From assembly GCA_016720705.1 (NCBI GenBank), contig JADKKB010000005.1:310001-374000 (forward strand): a stretch of DNA of 64,000 bases, written 5' to 3'. The notes beneath the pieces are model-generated. The model made no database searches. It had not been told where the DNA came from and saw nothing but the letters and a program-made list of their open reading frames with translations. Shown here one piece after another: positions 17,902-26,881 of this stretch; the stretch's first letter is position 1, and each line of letters opens with the position of its first letter. This DNA comes from Chloracidobacterium sp. Its GTDB lineage: Bacteria; Acidobacteriota; Blastocatellia; Pyrinomonadales; Pyrinomonadaceae. The translations under genes were made by a program, and so were the position numbers.

Positions 17902-19695
17902 ATGAAAATTATCGGATATAAATTTTTTAGTTTTGCAGCATTTTTAATAATTGTATTTAACTCACTAGGATTGGCTCAGACCACGAGTTCCAGATCTAAT
18001 AATGATACCCGCACGGCCGAGATCGCGAAGGCCGAGGATGCGGTAAATCTTGTTTTGGCCGAATCCGGAAAGTCTTTCCGAGAAGCCCTCCAGGCATATG
18101 TAGAGAATCGGCGTTCTGAGGCAGGTTTGAAATTTAACAAATCTGTTGAGACCTTTTTGTACTCAACGCTCGACATCCAGCGTGACCAGCGACTGCAGGG
18201 TTGCTATAACCAACTTATCGAAACCGTGTATCGGATCGAATTTCCGTTGGATACCCAACTGCCGCAGGTTCGCGGGTTGGCGATGACCTGTGGCTGGAAT
18301 ATCGACGCGTCGCTCTCCGACGGAGTCGCAAAACTTGCTCGTCCGGTGGAAAATGTGACACCGAGCGAAACCGTAACTGCCGTCGGCCCTAAGGTCAACG
18401 GCACGAACGCAGGCTTTAACAGCCAGCAGTTTGACGCCTCGCCGCTGGACGAATTAGCAAAGCTTGAGCTTACATCTGACGAACAGCAGATCGACAACAA
18501 TCCGGTCGCCCAACAGCAATATCAATATATTCAGTATGCGGTTGCTAACAAATCACTTGGATTTACGTTTCAGGTGCATCCGCTGATCCAGCAGTACATC
18601 AACTACTATCGCGGTCGCGGACGCACCACGATGGAAGTCGGGCTTTACCGCTCGGGAATGTTTATGCGTATGGCTCGCCGTATCTTTAAGGAAGAGGGCG
18701 TACCCGAGAACGTCGCCTGGCTCGGGCAGGTCGAGAGTGCGTGGAAACCGAGTGCGGTGTCCAGTGCCGCGGCATCCGGATTGTGGCAGTTTATTCCGGG
18801 CACCGGATCACGATTCGGCTTGCAGCGTACGGCACAGGTGGACGAACGCAATAGCTTTGACGAAGCCACGCGAGCATCGGCTCGATATTTGAAGTTTTTG
18901 GCGAATCGCTATGGCGGTAACTGGGAATTGGCGATGGCCGCGTACAACTGCGGCGAGGGCAATGTCGATCGAGCGATCCGACGTGCCGGTGTTTCCAACT
19001 TCTGGCTGGCATACCCATATTTGCCTCAGGAGACGCGCAATTACGTTCCGAACATCTTGGCTACGATCCTGATCGCTAACAATCCGAACCAATACGGATT
19101 TGGCCACATTCGTCCGGCCCCCTCGCTCAACTACGATCGTATCCGTGTACCGGCGTCGACCAACCTGACACTGCTGGCCCAGGCGGCAGACACGACCGTG
19201 CCGTATCTGCGATACCTTAACCCGCATCTGCGGACCAATTCAACGCCGCCGGTGCCTTACATCGTCAATGTTCCGGCAGGAAAGGCAAACGATGTTGTCG
19301 CACTATTCCGTCGTATCCCGGCGTCAAAGGTCAACAATACGAACCTTGCAAACTCATCGGCGGGTGAGAGTTGGCAGAATATTTCAAACCGGACCGGCGT
19401 GACCGTCAATGAACTGATGGCCGCGAATCCGGGTATGAAGTCACCGGCCGGCAAGGTATTTGTGCCCGTTGCGGGTAACAAGGTAAACACGATCTCGTAC
19501 TCACGTCCGACGAATCAATCGGTCGTGACAAACGCGAGCAACGTCAAGGTCGTCAAGGCTAAGGCGGGCGAAACGGTTGCCAAGCTTGCCGAACGAGTCG
19601 GTGCTAATCCGACTGAGGTCGCTAAGTACAACGGTTTGCTGCCTAATTCGGTGTTGCCGGCAGGTCGTGAGATCAAAATACCAATATCGAAATAG
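17902..19695 (+). CDS. Exported lytic transglycosylase with C-terminal LysM repeats (MltD-like)
   Basis: This periplasmic enzyme cleaves peptidoglycan glycan strands. I use the ATG at 17902 rather than the TTG directly before it. A hydrophobic signal peptide ends near GLAQ. The SLT goose-lysozyme-like domain contains the catalytic Glu in WLGQVESAWKPSAVS, then GLWQFIPGTG and the MAAYNCGEGNV segment, as in MltD and SLT proteins. At least three LysM-like peptidoglycan-binding repeats follow (about residues 420-600), the last including AGETVAKLAERVGANPTEV. The roughly 170 residues between the signal and the SLT domain are not recognised. The gene has its own predicted promoter and no close partner. 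Confidence 0.93.
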   Translation: MKIIGYKFFSFAAFLIIVFNSLGLAQTTSSRSNNDTRTAEIAKAEDAVNLVLAESGKSFREALQAYVENRRSEAGLKFNKSVETFLYSTLDIQRDQRLQGCYNQLIETVYRIEFPLDTQLPQVRGLAMTCGWNIDASLSDGVAKLARPVENVTPSETVTAVGPKVNGTNAGFNSQQFDASPLDELAKLELTSDEQQIDNNPVAQQQYQYIQYAVANKSLGFTFQVHPLIQQYINYYRGRGRTTMEVGLYRSGMFMRMARRIFKEEGVPENVAWLGQVESAWKPSAVSSAAASGLWQFIPGTGSRFGLQRTAQVDERNSFDEATRASARYLKFLANRYGGNWELAMAAYNCGEGNVDRAIRRAGVSNFWLAYPYLPQETRNYVPNILATILIANNPNQYGFGHIRPAPSLNYDRIRVPASTNLTLLAQAADTTVPYLRYLNPHLRTNSTPPVPYIVNVPAGKANDVVALFRRIPASKVNNTNLANSSAGESWQNISNRTGVTVNELMAANPGMKSPAGKVFVPVAGNKVNTISYSRPTNQSVVTNASNVKVVKAKAGETVAKLAERVGANPTEVAKYNGLLPNSVLPAGREIKIPISK

Positions 19696-19773
19696 ATCGA
19701 TAATACGTTTAGTATTTTTAACTGACCGGGGCGTTACATCGCTCCGGTCCTTTTCTTTGACATATGCCTACAC

Positions 19774-19810
19774 TTGACACAGTCGATGATTTGTAACTAT
19801 ACTTGTTACA
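19774..19810 (+). promoter_or_regulatory. Promoter with overlapping 19-bp palindrome (probable Rrf2 operator)
   Basis: TTGACA at 19774-19779 is 18 bp from TATACT at 19798-19803. The palindrome TGTAACTATACTTGTTACA (19792-19810; arms TGTAAC and GTTACA) covers the -10 element and ends 3 bp before the regulator start codon. This layout fits autorepression. A copy differing at one base is found at 23281-23299. Confidence 0.7.
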
Positions 19811-19813
19811 GTT

Positions 19814-20239
19814 ATGGCAGCTAACAGCCAGTTTGCAATGGCGATCCACATTTTAACGATGCTGGCAATGGCGGACGACGCTAATCTGAAGTCTGACTAC
19901 ATTGCCGCAAGCGTCAATACCAATGCCGTTGTCATCAGACGGCTTTTGGGGCAGTTGTCAGCAGCCAAGTTGGTGATCTCGCAGACCGGTGCCTTCGGCG
20001 GCACACGCCTCGCGCGTTGTCCGCGTGAGATCACTCTGTGCGAGATATACAAGGCAGTGTCGTGCGGCGAAGTTTTCGCATTGCACGGCAAGGCACCAAG
20101 CCAGGATTGCCCGATCGGCAAAAATATCGAGGCAGTTCTGTGCAATTTACAAAAGGAAATAGATAGAAGTGTTGGCGAGAAGTTGGGCCAATACCATTTG
20201 CAGGACCTGATCGAACAAATCGATGAGGTTCAGGTCTAA
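19814..20239 (+). CDS. Rrf2-family transcriptional regulator
   Basis: This is a winged-helix regulator of 141 residues. It starts with the family-typical FAMAIHILTMLA helix and a recognition region (VVIRRLLGQLSAAKLVISQTG, then FGGTRLAR). Three cysteines occur in the C-terminal half (in SCGEV, DCPIG and VLCNL), but their spacing (about 15 and 11) is wider than in iron-sulfur IscR or NsrR. A thiol-based or YwnA-like mode of sensing is therefore as likely as a cluster. It heads a run of thiol and flavin redox genes and probably controls them through the palindrome overlapping its promoter. The mRNA appears to be almost leaderless. Confidence 0.88.
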   Translation: MAANSQFAMAIHILTMLAMADDANLKSDYIAASVNTNAVVIRRLLGQLSAAKLVISQTGAFGGTRLARCPREITLCEIYKAVSCGEVFALHGKAPSQDCPIGKNIEAVLCNLQKEIDRSVGEKLGQYHLQDLIEQIDEVQV

Positions 20240-20409
20240 GTTTTTTTTACCTCCATCTGTATCAAAAGAAGTTACAAAGAGGTGGCAATAGGCAAAACAA
20301 TGACAGTATTATTCATTAATTGGACGCCGAGGGCAGTTGAGCTACTAAGACTCATTGCGCGGTTTATGGGGTTTTGAGGCGGGGAAAGAAGATTTACGGG
20401 ATCGGCATT

Positions 20410-21024
20410 ATGAGAGAATTTATAGAACAGTCGATGTCATTCGACGAGTATGTCAAAATGCTCGACGAACTTTTGGCCGAAGGCAAAACAACGGGCCCGG
20501 TGCAGTCGGATGAGATGTTTCAATTTGCCCGGCTTAATCGTCAACGAATGAGCCGTTTGGAGAAGACGTTGGAATTGGAAATTGAAGCTGAGCGATTGAT
20601 CGGGCAACTAGAAAAAGGACAAGTTTGGCTCGTTATCACCGAGGGATGGTGTGGTGATGCGGCGCAGAACATACCCGTGATCGAGAAGTTAGCCGCGGCT
20701 AATGACCATATCGAAACTCGATACATTCTGCGGGACCAGCATCCGGAACTTATTGATCAGTTTTTAACAAACGGCACGCGTTCGATCCCTGTTTTGATCG
20801 CGATCGATACGGCAACATATAATGTGCTCGGTCGTTGGAGTGCGCGTCCGCGTAAGGCACAGGACTATTTTACTGCCCTTAAATCTCAGGGACTCGACAA
20901 ACCGGCCATCAATGAAAAGCTACAGCGTTGGTATAACGATGACAAAGGCCGCTCGCTTCAACTCGAAATTGCAGAATTAGCGCAGAATTGGGTAGGCGAA
21001 CGCTCTGCGGCCAGCGGTAAATAA
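20410..21024 (+). CDS. Thioredoxin-fold protein with WCGDA active-site variant
   Basis: This cytoplasmic protein of 204 residues has a thioredoxin fold in its C-terminal two thirds. The active-site equivalent reads WCGDAAQN, so only the first of the two CxxC cysteines remains. The cis-proline region (TRSIPVLI) is kept. The family is common in Bacteroidetes and Acidobacteria and is usually annotated only as thioredoxin family protein. A single cysteine argues against ordinary dithiol-disulfide exchange and for a monothiol or mixed-disulfide role. I start at the ATG (20410), since a TTG 36 bp upstream adds only a short basic tail. It lies downstream of the Rrf2 gene and upstream of two oxidoreductases, which suggests a shared redox response. 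Confidence 0.85.
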   Translation: MREFIEQSMSFDEYVKMLDELLAEGKTTGPVQSDEMFQFARLNRQRMSRLEKTLELEIEAERLIGQLEKGQVWLVITEGWCGDAAQNIPVIEKLAAANDHIETRYILRDQHPELIDQFLTNGTRSIPVLIAIDTATYNVLGRWSARPRKAQDYFTALKSQGLDKPAINEKLQRWYNDDKGRSLQLEIAELAQNWVGERSAASGK

Positions 21025-21102
21025 GGCTATTATGCGGACGACAAGGGCAGATGATGACCTTAGGCGTGACAAAGCGTCGATATATTCGAGCGAGGATAAA
21101 AT

Positions 21103-22110
21103 ATGAAAGTCTATGAGATCCAAAAATTTGGCATTGACGAATTAACACTTAACGAGCGTGACGAACCGACGCCGGCGGCACATGAAGTGTTGATCAGGTT
21201 TCACGCGGCCTCGCTCAACTACCGCGACTATATGGTCGTGAACGGGACGTACAATCCGCGAATGAAGACGCCCGCTATTCCACTTTCTGATGGTGCGGGT
21301 GAGGTTATCGCAATTGGTGCCGCAGTGACGAAATGGAAAGTCGGGGCACGCGTTATGCCGATCTTTGTCCAGCGTTGGTTTGAGGGCGAATCAACCGAAG
21401 AGAAGCGCCGAACGGCTCTGGGTGCGGGACCACAATGGGACGGTGTGCTCCGCGAGATGGGGGCTTTTAATGAGGATTCGGTGGTTGAAATACCTGAGCA
21501 CCTTTCGTATAAGGAGGCGGCAACCTTGCCGTGTGCGGCCATTACGGCGTGGAATGCGTTGGCGGTTTCGGGCAAGATCAAGGCGGGCGACACGGTTTTG
21601 ACGCTCGGCACAGGCGGCGTTTCAATATTCGCTGTTCAGTTTGCAAAGATGTTTGGAGCCCGCGTGATCGCGACCTCCAGCAGTGACGAAAAGATCGAAC
21701 GGCTTCGAGAACTTGGTGTCGATGAAACCATCAATTATCGTACGCGCGACGATTGGGACGCGGCGGTTTTGGACCTTACGGATAAACGCGGCGTCGACCA
21801 CGTCGTAGAGGTCGGAGGTTCGGGAACGCTTGCCAAATCGCTCAACGCGGTTCGTATCGGCGGTCACGTCGCTATGATCGGAGCATTGGCTGCAGGAGAT
21901 TTCAGCCCGGTCCCGCTCTTTATGAAGTCCGTACGTCTTCAGGGAGTTTTCACGGGTTCAAGGTCAATATTTGAGGATATGAACCGTGCGGTCAGCGTTA
22001 ACGAATTGAAGCCGGTCATCGATCGGGTCTTTAACTTCGACGACGTAAAAGCGGCATTCAGACATATGGAGAGCGGTGCACATTTTGGAAAGATCGTTAT
22101 CGAATACTAG
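21103..22110 (+). CDS. NAD(P)-dependent quinone-oxidoreductase-like MDR enzyme
   Basis: This is a medium-chain dehydrogenase/reductase of 335 residues. The N-terminal GroES-like domain (RFHAASLNYRDYMVVNG) and the Rossmann domain (VLTLGTGGVSIFAVQFAKMFG) are both clear. The zinc-ligand cysteines of alcohol dehydrogenases are absent, so it is best placed with the zinc-free quinone oxidoreductase/enoyl reductase branch. Substrates are probably quinones or alpha,beta-unsaturated carbonyls. The adjacent Old Yellow Enzyme acts on similar electrophiles, so the pair may detoxify reactive electrophiles. It starts 78 bp after the thioredoxin-like gene and ends 30 bp before the OYE gene. Confidence 0.92.
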   Translation: MKVYEIQKFGIDELTLNERDEPTPAAHEVLIRFHAASLNYRDYMVVNGTYNPRMKTPAIPLSDGAGEVIAIGAAVTKWKVGARVMPIFVQRWFEGESTEEKRRTALGAGPQWDGVLREMGAFNEDSVVEIPEHLSYKEAATLPCAAITAWNALAVSGKIKAGDTVLTLGTGGVSIFAVQFAKMFGARVIATSSSDEKIERLRELGVDETINYRTRDDWDAAVLDLTDKRGVDHVVEVGGSGTLAKSLNAVRIGGHVAMIGALAAGDFSPVPLFMKSVRLQGVFTGSRSIFEDMNRAVSVNELKPVIDRVFNFDDVKAAFRHMESGAHFGKIVIEY

Positions 22111-22140
22111 GGCGACACATAGCGGATCAAGGGGAACTTT

Positions 22141-23211
22141 ATGACAAAATTTTTCGACGAATTAATGATTGGTGATCTGAAACTCAAAAATCGGATCGTG
22201 ATGGCTCCGATGACGCGGAGTCGGGCTAATGACGATGGCATTCAGCCGGATTATGTGCCTGAGTATTACGCTCAACGGGCGTCGGGCGGGCTTCTGATAT
22301 CGGAAGCAACAAACATCTCGCCTATGGCCAAGGGATATGTACGTACGCCGGGAATCTATACTCCTGAGCAGATCGATGCGTGGAAACAGGTGACTGCGGC
22401 GGTTCACGCGAATGGCGGCAGGATCTTTATGCAGATATTTCACACTGGCCGGATCGCGTTGCCTGAGCTATTGCCGGACAATGCCCAGCCCGTCGCTCCG
22501 TCGGCGGTAAAGGCCGCGGGACAAAATTACACCGACAGCGGTATGAAGGATTTTGTCGAACCGCGTGAATTGACGACCGAAGAGGTCAAGGAAACCGTTC
22601 GCGATTTTGCTGCCGCGGCAACGAATGCGATCGAGGCCGGCTTTGACGGAGTCGAACTCCACTCCGCGAGCGGATATCTGGTTCACCAGTTCCTGATGCA
22701 GCCTGTCAATCAGCGGACCGATGAGTACGGCGGATCGGTCAAAAATCGTACACGATTCGTATTCGAAATTCTGGATGCGATGTCCGACGCTATTGGCAAA
22801 GAGCGTGTTGGCGTGAAGTTTTCGCCCCAGATGCCCTACAACGATATTCAGGAACCGGATGCCGACGAAGTGTATCCGTTTATTATGTCCGAGCTGTCCA
22901 AAAAGGGTTTGGCGTATGTTCACGTCGCCGCACAGAGCGACGCCGGCTGGCACGATAGACTCCGGCCGTTATATTCAGGAGTTTACATTGCTGGCGGCAA
23001 TTTTGACCGCGATCGCGGAGCAGAATATCTTGGAGCAGGTAAGGCCGACGCGATAGCATTTGGCGTCAAGTTTTTGGCAAACCCGGACCTTCCGGCAAGA
23101 TTTGAGCAAAATGCAGAATTGAATCAACCGGATCAGTCGACGTTTTACGCTGGCGGCGAGAAAGGATATACAGATTATCCGACGTTGGCGAAAGCTGCCG
23201 GATCGATTTAG
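22141..23211 (+). CDS. Alkene reductase, Old Yellow Enzyme family (NemA-like)
   Basis: This FMN-dependent ene-reductase reduces activated C=C bonds, quinones and nitro compounds using NAD(P)H. The sequence begins with FDELMIGDLKLKNRIVMAPMTRSR, the classical OYE start, and carries GGLLISEATNISPMA, MQIFHTGRIA and the phosphate-binding C-terminal region with AIAFGVKFLANPDLP. The usual ELHGANGYL is replaced by ELHSASGYL, followed by the conserved QFLMQPVNQRTDEYGGS. Length (356 residues) is normal. It is the last gene of the Rrf2-led run and is followed by the second palindrome and trxA. Confidence 0.94.
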   Translation: MTKFFDELMIGDLKLKNRIVMAPMTRSRANDDGIQPDYVPEYYAQRASGGLLISEATNISPMAKGYVRTPGIYTPEQIDAWKQVTAAVHANGGRIFMQIFHTGRIALPELLPDNAQPVAPSAVKAAGQNYTDSGMKDFVEPRELTTEEVKETVRDFAAAATNAIEAGFDGVELHSASGYLVHQFLMQPVNQRTDEYGGSVKNRTRFVFEILDAMSDAIGKERVGVKFSPQMPYNDIQEPDADEVYPFIMSELSKKGLAYVHVAAQSDAGWHDRLRPLYSGVYIAGGNFDRDRGAEYLGAGKADAIAFGVKFLANPDLPARFEQNAELNQPDQSTFYAGGEKGYTDYPTLAKAAGSI

Positions 23212-23280
23212 ACCACAGTAAAGCTCCAACGGCTAGCATACTGTTGAACATATTAGCCGCGCGGAGATGGATTTGCGAAC

Positions 23281-23299
23281 TGTAACTATATTTGTTACA
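23281..23299. promoter_or_regulatory. Second copy of the 19-bp palindrome (probable Rrf2 operator)
   Basis: TGTAACTATATTTGTTACA differs from the copy at 19792-19810 at one central base. It lies between the OYE gene and trxA, 93 bp before the trxA start, and points to control of trxA by the same regulator. A possible 18-codon ORF starts at 23309 between the palindrome and trxA. I do not call it a gene. Confidence 0.65.
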
Positions 23300-23335
23300 G
23301 TATTGATATGGGCATTAGGATTGTCAGTTCGCATT

Positions 23336-23365
23336 TTGCGGTGACGCTCGGGGCTAAGATATAAT
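23336..23365 (+). promoter_or_regulatory. Predicted trxA promoter
   Basis: TTGCGG at 23336-23341 and a perfect TATAAT at 23360-23365 are 18 bp apart. The start codon is 27 bp downstream with a good AGGAG ribosome-binding site. The upstream palindrome ends 36 bp before the -35 element. Confidence 0.6.
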
Positions 23366-23392
23366 TTCAGCAATATTTGATAGGAGATAATA

Positions 23393-23719
23393 ATGGGAAC
23401 TTTTGCTAAACAATTGACGGATTCGAATTTTGATAGTGATGTACTGAAGTCGGACAAGGCAGTACTTGTAGATTTCTGGGCCGAATGGTGCGGACCGTGC
23501 CGTATGATAGCCCCGTCGGTAGAGGCGATTGCCGAGGAATACACCGGCAAGGTTGACGTCTTTAAGATGAACGTCGACGAAAACCCAATGGTGCCTAATC
23601 AGTTCGGCATCCGTGGTATTCCGACATTGATAGTTTTCAAGGGCGGCCAGGAGCAGGAGCGGATCGTCGGTGCGGTTAACCGCGAAGCGATCGCTAAGGT
23701 AGTTGGGAAGTACGTTTAG
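23393..23719 (+). CDS. trxA: Thioredoxin
   Basis: This is the cytoplasmic dithiol reductant (108 residues). The active site WCGPC has cysteines at residues 33 and 36, and the cis-proline segment reads RGIPTLIVFKGG. Everything typical of TrxA is present with no extension. A strong TATAAT promoter element lies upstream and a hairpin terminator downstream, so it is a single-gene unit, probably also within reach of the Rrf2 regulator through the 23281 palindrome. It could serve the thioredoxin-type arsenate reductase at 12984 and the methionine sulfoxide and ribonucleotide reductases of the cell. Confidence 0.97.
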   Translation: MGTFAKQLTDSNFDSDVLKSDKAVLVDFWAEWCGPCRMIAPSVEAIAEEYTGKVDVFKMNVDENPMVPNQFGIRGIPTLIVFKGGQEQERIVGAVNREAIAKVVGKYV

Positions 23720-23751
23720 TTATTTCTTAGGTTATTGATCAGCAGACCGAA

Positions 23752-23789
23752 AAGAAGCCCCGTCGAAAGTGATTTCGACGGGGCTTCTT
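23752..23789. terminator. Long hairpin terminator between convergent genes
   Basis: A perfect 17-bp stem (arm AAGAAGCCCCGTCGAAA) with the loop GTGA lies between trxA (plus) and the FG-GAP gene (minus). A short T run follows on the minus strand only, so it probably serves the minus-strand gene best but can stop both. Confidence 0.85.
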
Positions 23790-23815
23790 CAGTTGACCCT
23801 ATCAAGTTCTACGAC

Positions 23816-25454
23816 TTAGTGAGCATTGTAGTTGGCAATCGGAAAGTCACCGTTTGCACCGAAAGCAAATGTAGTAACGGCGTTCGAAGACGTTCCGAGC
23901 GACCAGAAAGCATTTGCTCCAGCCGTCGGACGCCATATAGCGACATCGGTCTTGCCGTCACCGTCATAATCACCCTGTACGGGAAAGTCGGTCGCGGACG
24001 CTCCAAATGTGCGATAGTTGATCGCGGCATCCGAGCTGTTTCGCCATTGCCACTGCATAGCACCGGAGACGCCTCGGACTGTCGCAATATCCGTTTTGCC
24101 GTCGCCATCGTAGTCGCCGGGAACAATAAGGTCAGTCGGTGTTCCAAAGATCACGGTCGGCTGTGCGACATTGGCATCCGAGAGGATCCAGAATCCAGCT
24201 TGGCCGCCGCCGGCATTGCGCTGAATGCCGAAGTCGGCCTTTCCATTTCCGTCATAGTCGCCGGGTGCCGGAAAATCACCATTTACGCCCCAGGGCACAA
24301 ATGAGACAGCTCCGTTTGCAACCGTGCGGAAATACCAGGTGCTCTGGGCACCGGCAGTAGCTCCCGCACGGTACACAGCCAGATCATCCTTGCCGTCGCC
24401 GTTATAATCACCAACGACCGTCACATCGTCACCGGTTTGGCCAAAGGCCTCCTGACGAAGCGTTGAGGTCGCGCTGTTCAGGATGTAGTAGGTTGCAACG
24501 GTCGCAGCACCGGGACGCCAGACAACGATGTCATCTTTGCCGTCACCGTCGTAGTCGCCGGAGATAAAGAAATCGGTCGCAAGTCCCCAATCCGCTGCTG
24601 CGGTCGGTGCTACCGATCCGTTAATGTTCCAGTACCATCGAACCTGACCGCCCGATCCGCCGCCTACGTTACGAACTACAGAGTAGTCGGTCTTACCATC
24701 TCCATCAAAATCCACCGGAGCCTTACCGGTCGGGGCGGCACCGCATGGAGCCGGTGTGGTTGCCATGTTTCGCGGAACCGGAGCGGTCACCACATCGAAG
24801 TCGAGATTATTGTTGTCTGTATCGGTACAACCGCCGGTTTTTCGAACGGCGCCCTCAGTGGAGACGAGTACCGAACCGTTGTTAACGGACGTGCCGCCTT
24901 CGGCGTTGTTTGCTACACCGTACGCAACGACGTCGATCATATTCGCATTCGGCAGGGTGCACGGTGTCGCTGTAGCACCGCAGGTGTTGCCCGTAAAGGC
25001 CGCCGTCACAAGTGCCATTTTGCCGCTTGCACCTCCCAAGTTCATTGATGTATTGGTCACGTCGGGTGACGGTACCGGAAGTCCGCCCGCCCACAGTTCC
25101 AAGTTGGATCAGGAAGTATTGCCCGGGTGCAAGTGTCGTGTTCGGCAACGCATAAATATTGCCGGCACTACTGCCAAACTGCCCGGTTGCCGAACCGTAC
25201 ATTATACGCAGCGTGTCGAGGGATTGCGGTACGGCCGAGACATTCTTGATCTCAACGTAATCCGCAGAATAAGTGCCGGTTGTACCGCCACCGCCGCCAA
25301 ATACTTGGCTGAAGACCAACGTAGTCGATGCCAATTGAGCATCCGAAGAGTTCTTTGAACTCCTATCGACCCCGGCAAGCACCTGTGTGCCGACCACCAA
25401 TGTTGCGATCGCTGTGATCGCAATAAACGTACCTAAAATTGATTTTTTGATCAT
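23816..25454 (-). pseudogene. Secreted lamin-tail/FG-GAP (VCBS) repeat protein, frameshifted
   Basis: Two overlapping frames make one protein. The first frame (from 25454) has a signal peptide and the start of a lamin-tail-like domain (SADYVEIKNVSAVPQSLDTL, ALPNTTLAPGQYFLIQL). The continuation of that domain (AGGLPVPSPDVTNTSMNLGG and on) is read one base over, beginning near 25100, and runs through about six FG-GAP/VCBS repeats with Ca-binding-like DYDGDGKTD motifs to 23816. A single-base change near 25085-25105 would restore one ORF of about 545 codons. The protein would be an extracellular or surface beta-propeller-like protein. Whether this is real decay or an assembly error cannot be told here. 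Repeats of the same kind end the protein at 36981. Confidence 0.75.
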
Positions 25455-25684
25455 AACTTTTCCCTTACTTGACCCATTTTGGGCTACAAATTTCTAGTCA
25501 TCTAAGCATAAAATTAGTTGACGGCGAACCGACAAGTGCCAATGAACTTTTCACAACACAAAATTTCCTTTCTGACAGGATAGCATAAAAGGCTCATATT
25601 ACTAGGCGATGGAGTCGTTATCAGTGGCCGAGCATCACCAAATTTCTGTTACAATTTTGTTGAATCCAGGTGAGGTTTGCGGCT

Positions 25685-26794
25685 ATGAAAACTAGTATTA
25701 CGTTTTTTCTGCTTTTGGTCGTGTTTCTAACGGCGACGACGGCGGCTCAGATCAAACCGCCTGCAGACAAGGATGACGTCATCCGAATCGATACACAGCT
25801 TGTCGACGTGCCGGTGGCGGTGGTCAACGAGAAAGGAAATGCCGTAGCTGGACTCAAAAAGGGAGACTTTAGGGTCTTTGAGGACGGTAAATTACAGGAG
25901 ATCGTCGATTTTTCGGCGACGTCGGAACCGTTTGAGGTCGCACTGCTGCTCGACACATCCGGATCGACCCGTTCGGATCTGCAATTGATCCAGCGGGCGG
26001 CAAATGAGTTTGTTTCATCGCTCCGGAGTGGCGATCGGGTGTCGGTCACCGCATATCGTAGCGACGTTGCGGACGGACGTGCGTTTGCGGTCAGCGAAAC
26101 CCTCAGCCGTCTGACCGGGGATCGAGCGGCACTTCGCGATGCAATTGCCCGTGCGAAAATGAGCGGCGGCACGCCGTTCTACGATTCGATCATCCAGATC
26201 GTCGAGGATATATTTCGCGATGCTCCGGCCGGAGACTTTCGCGGTCGCCGGGCGCTCGTTGCATTAACGGACGGCGTGGATTCGACGAGTTCGACGGGAT
26301 TTGCGGAGATCAAGGAAAAACTTGGCAAACTCGGTATCGTATGCTTTTTTATCAAGGTCGACACCCGGGAGTTTTTCGAAGAAGGACTACTAGGTGATTG
26401 TCAGACCGCAACCCGATTCTCGACCGCCCAGATCCGCCGCTATTACCGCTCGCTCGGTGCTAAAGGGAATTATGAAAAGGCGACGAGCTTTTGCCAGCTT
26501 GGCGAATTTGAACGCCTGGCGGTCAGTAAAAAGCTCTACGAGATCGCTGACGCCGAAATGCTTGAGGTCGCAAAAATTTCGGGTGGTAAGGTGTTTCCGC
26601 TCGCAGAATTGAGTGACGCCCGCGATGCTTTCAAGAGCGTCGCCGCCGAACTAGGCTCAAAATACACGCTCGGATATAACCCCTCAAACGAAAAACGTGA
26701 CGGCACCTATCGAAAGATCCGCGTCGACGTCATTGGCTTGCCAAAAGCAACCTTGGTTCGTGCCCGCGATGGCTACACCGCTCCAACACAATAG
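25685..26794 (+). CDS. Exported VWA-domain protein (VWFA-related, Acidobacteria type)
   Basis: This secreted or periplasmic protein has one von Willebrand factor A domain. A signal peptide is followed by an N-terminal beta region (IRIDTQLVDVPVAVVNEKGN, then FRVFEDGKLQEI), which is characteristic of the acidobacterial VWFA-related family. The metal-ion-dependent adhesion site is intact (LLLDTSGSTRSD). An insertion of about 70 residues with two cysteines (about residues 230-300) interrupts the VWA domain before its last strands. I start at the ATG 25685, 11 bp after AGGTGAGG, rather than the GTG at 25670. The ligand and function are unknown; protein-protein adhesion outside the cell is the usual inference. 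Confidence 0.9.
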   Translation: MKTSITFFLLLVVFLTATTAAQIKPPADKDDVIRIDTQLVDVPVAVVNEKGNAVAGLKKGDFRVFEDGKLQEIVDFSATSEPFEVALLLDTSGSTRSDLQLIQRAANEFVSSLRSGDRVSVTAYRSDVADGRAFAVSETLSRLTGDRAALRDAIARAKMSGGTPFYDSIIQIVEDIFRDAPAGDFRGRRALVALTDGVDSTSSTGFAEIKEKLGKLGIVCFFIKVDTREFFEEGLLGDCQTATRFSTAQIRRYYRSLGAKGNYEKATSFCQLGEFERLAVSKKLYEIADAEMLEVAKISGGKVFPLAELSDARDAFKSVAAELGSKYTLGYNPSNEKRDGTYRKIRVDVIGLPKATLVRARDGYTAPTQ

Positions 26795-26802
26795 GAAAGT
26801 TA

Positions 26803-26876
26803 GTCACGAATTACGCAAATAGCACGAATGAAATTGGCTTGATATTCGTGTTATTCGTGCAATTCGTGGCAAAATC
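26803..26876. repeat. Imperfect palindromic intergenic repeat (CACGAATT family)
   Basis: The two arms (about 27 bases each) are rich in CACGAA words: the left contains GTCACGAATTACGCAAATAG and the right, as its reverse complement, contains GCCACGAATTGCACGAATAA. The central spacer is about 20 bp. It sits between the VWA gene stop and deoB start and looks like a member of a dispersed repeat family. Confidence 0.6.
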
Positions 26877-26881
26877 AAAGT

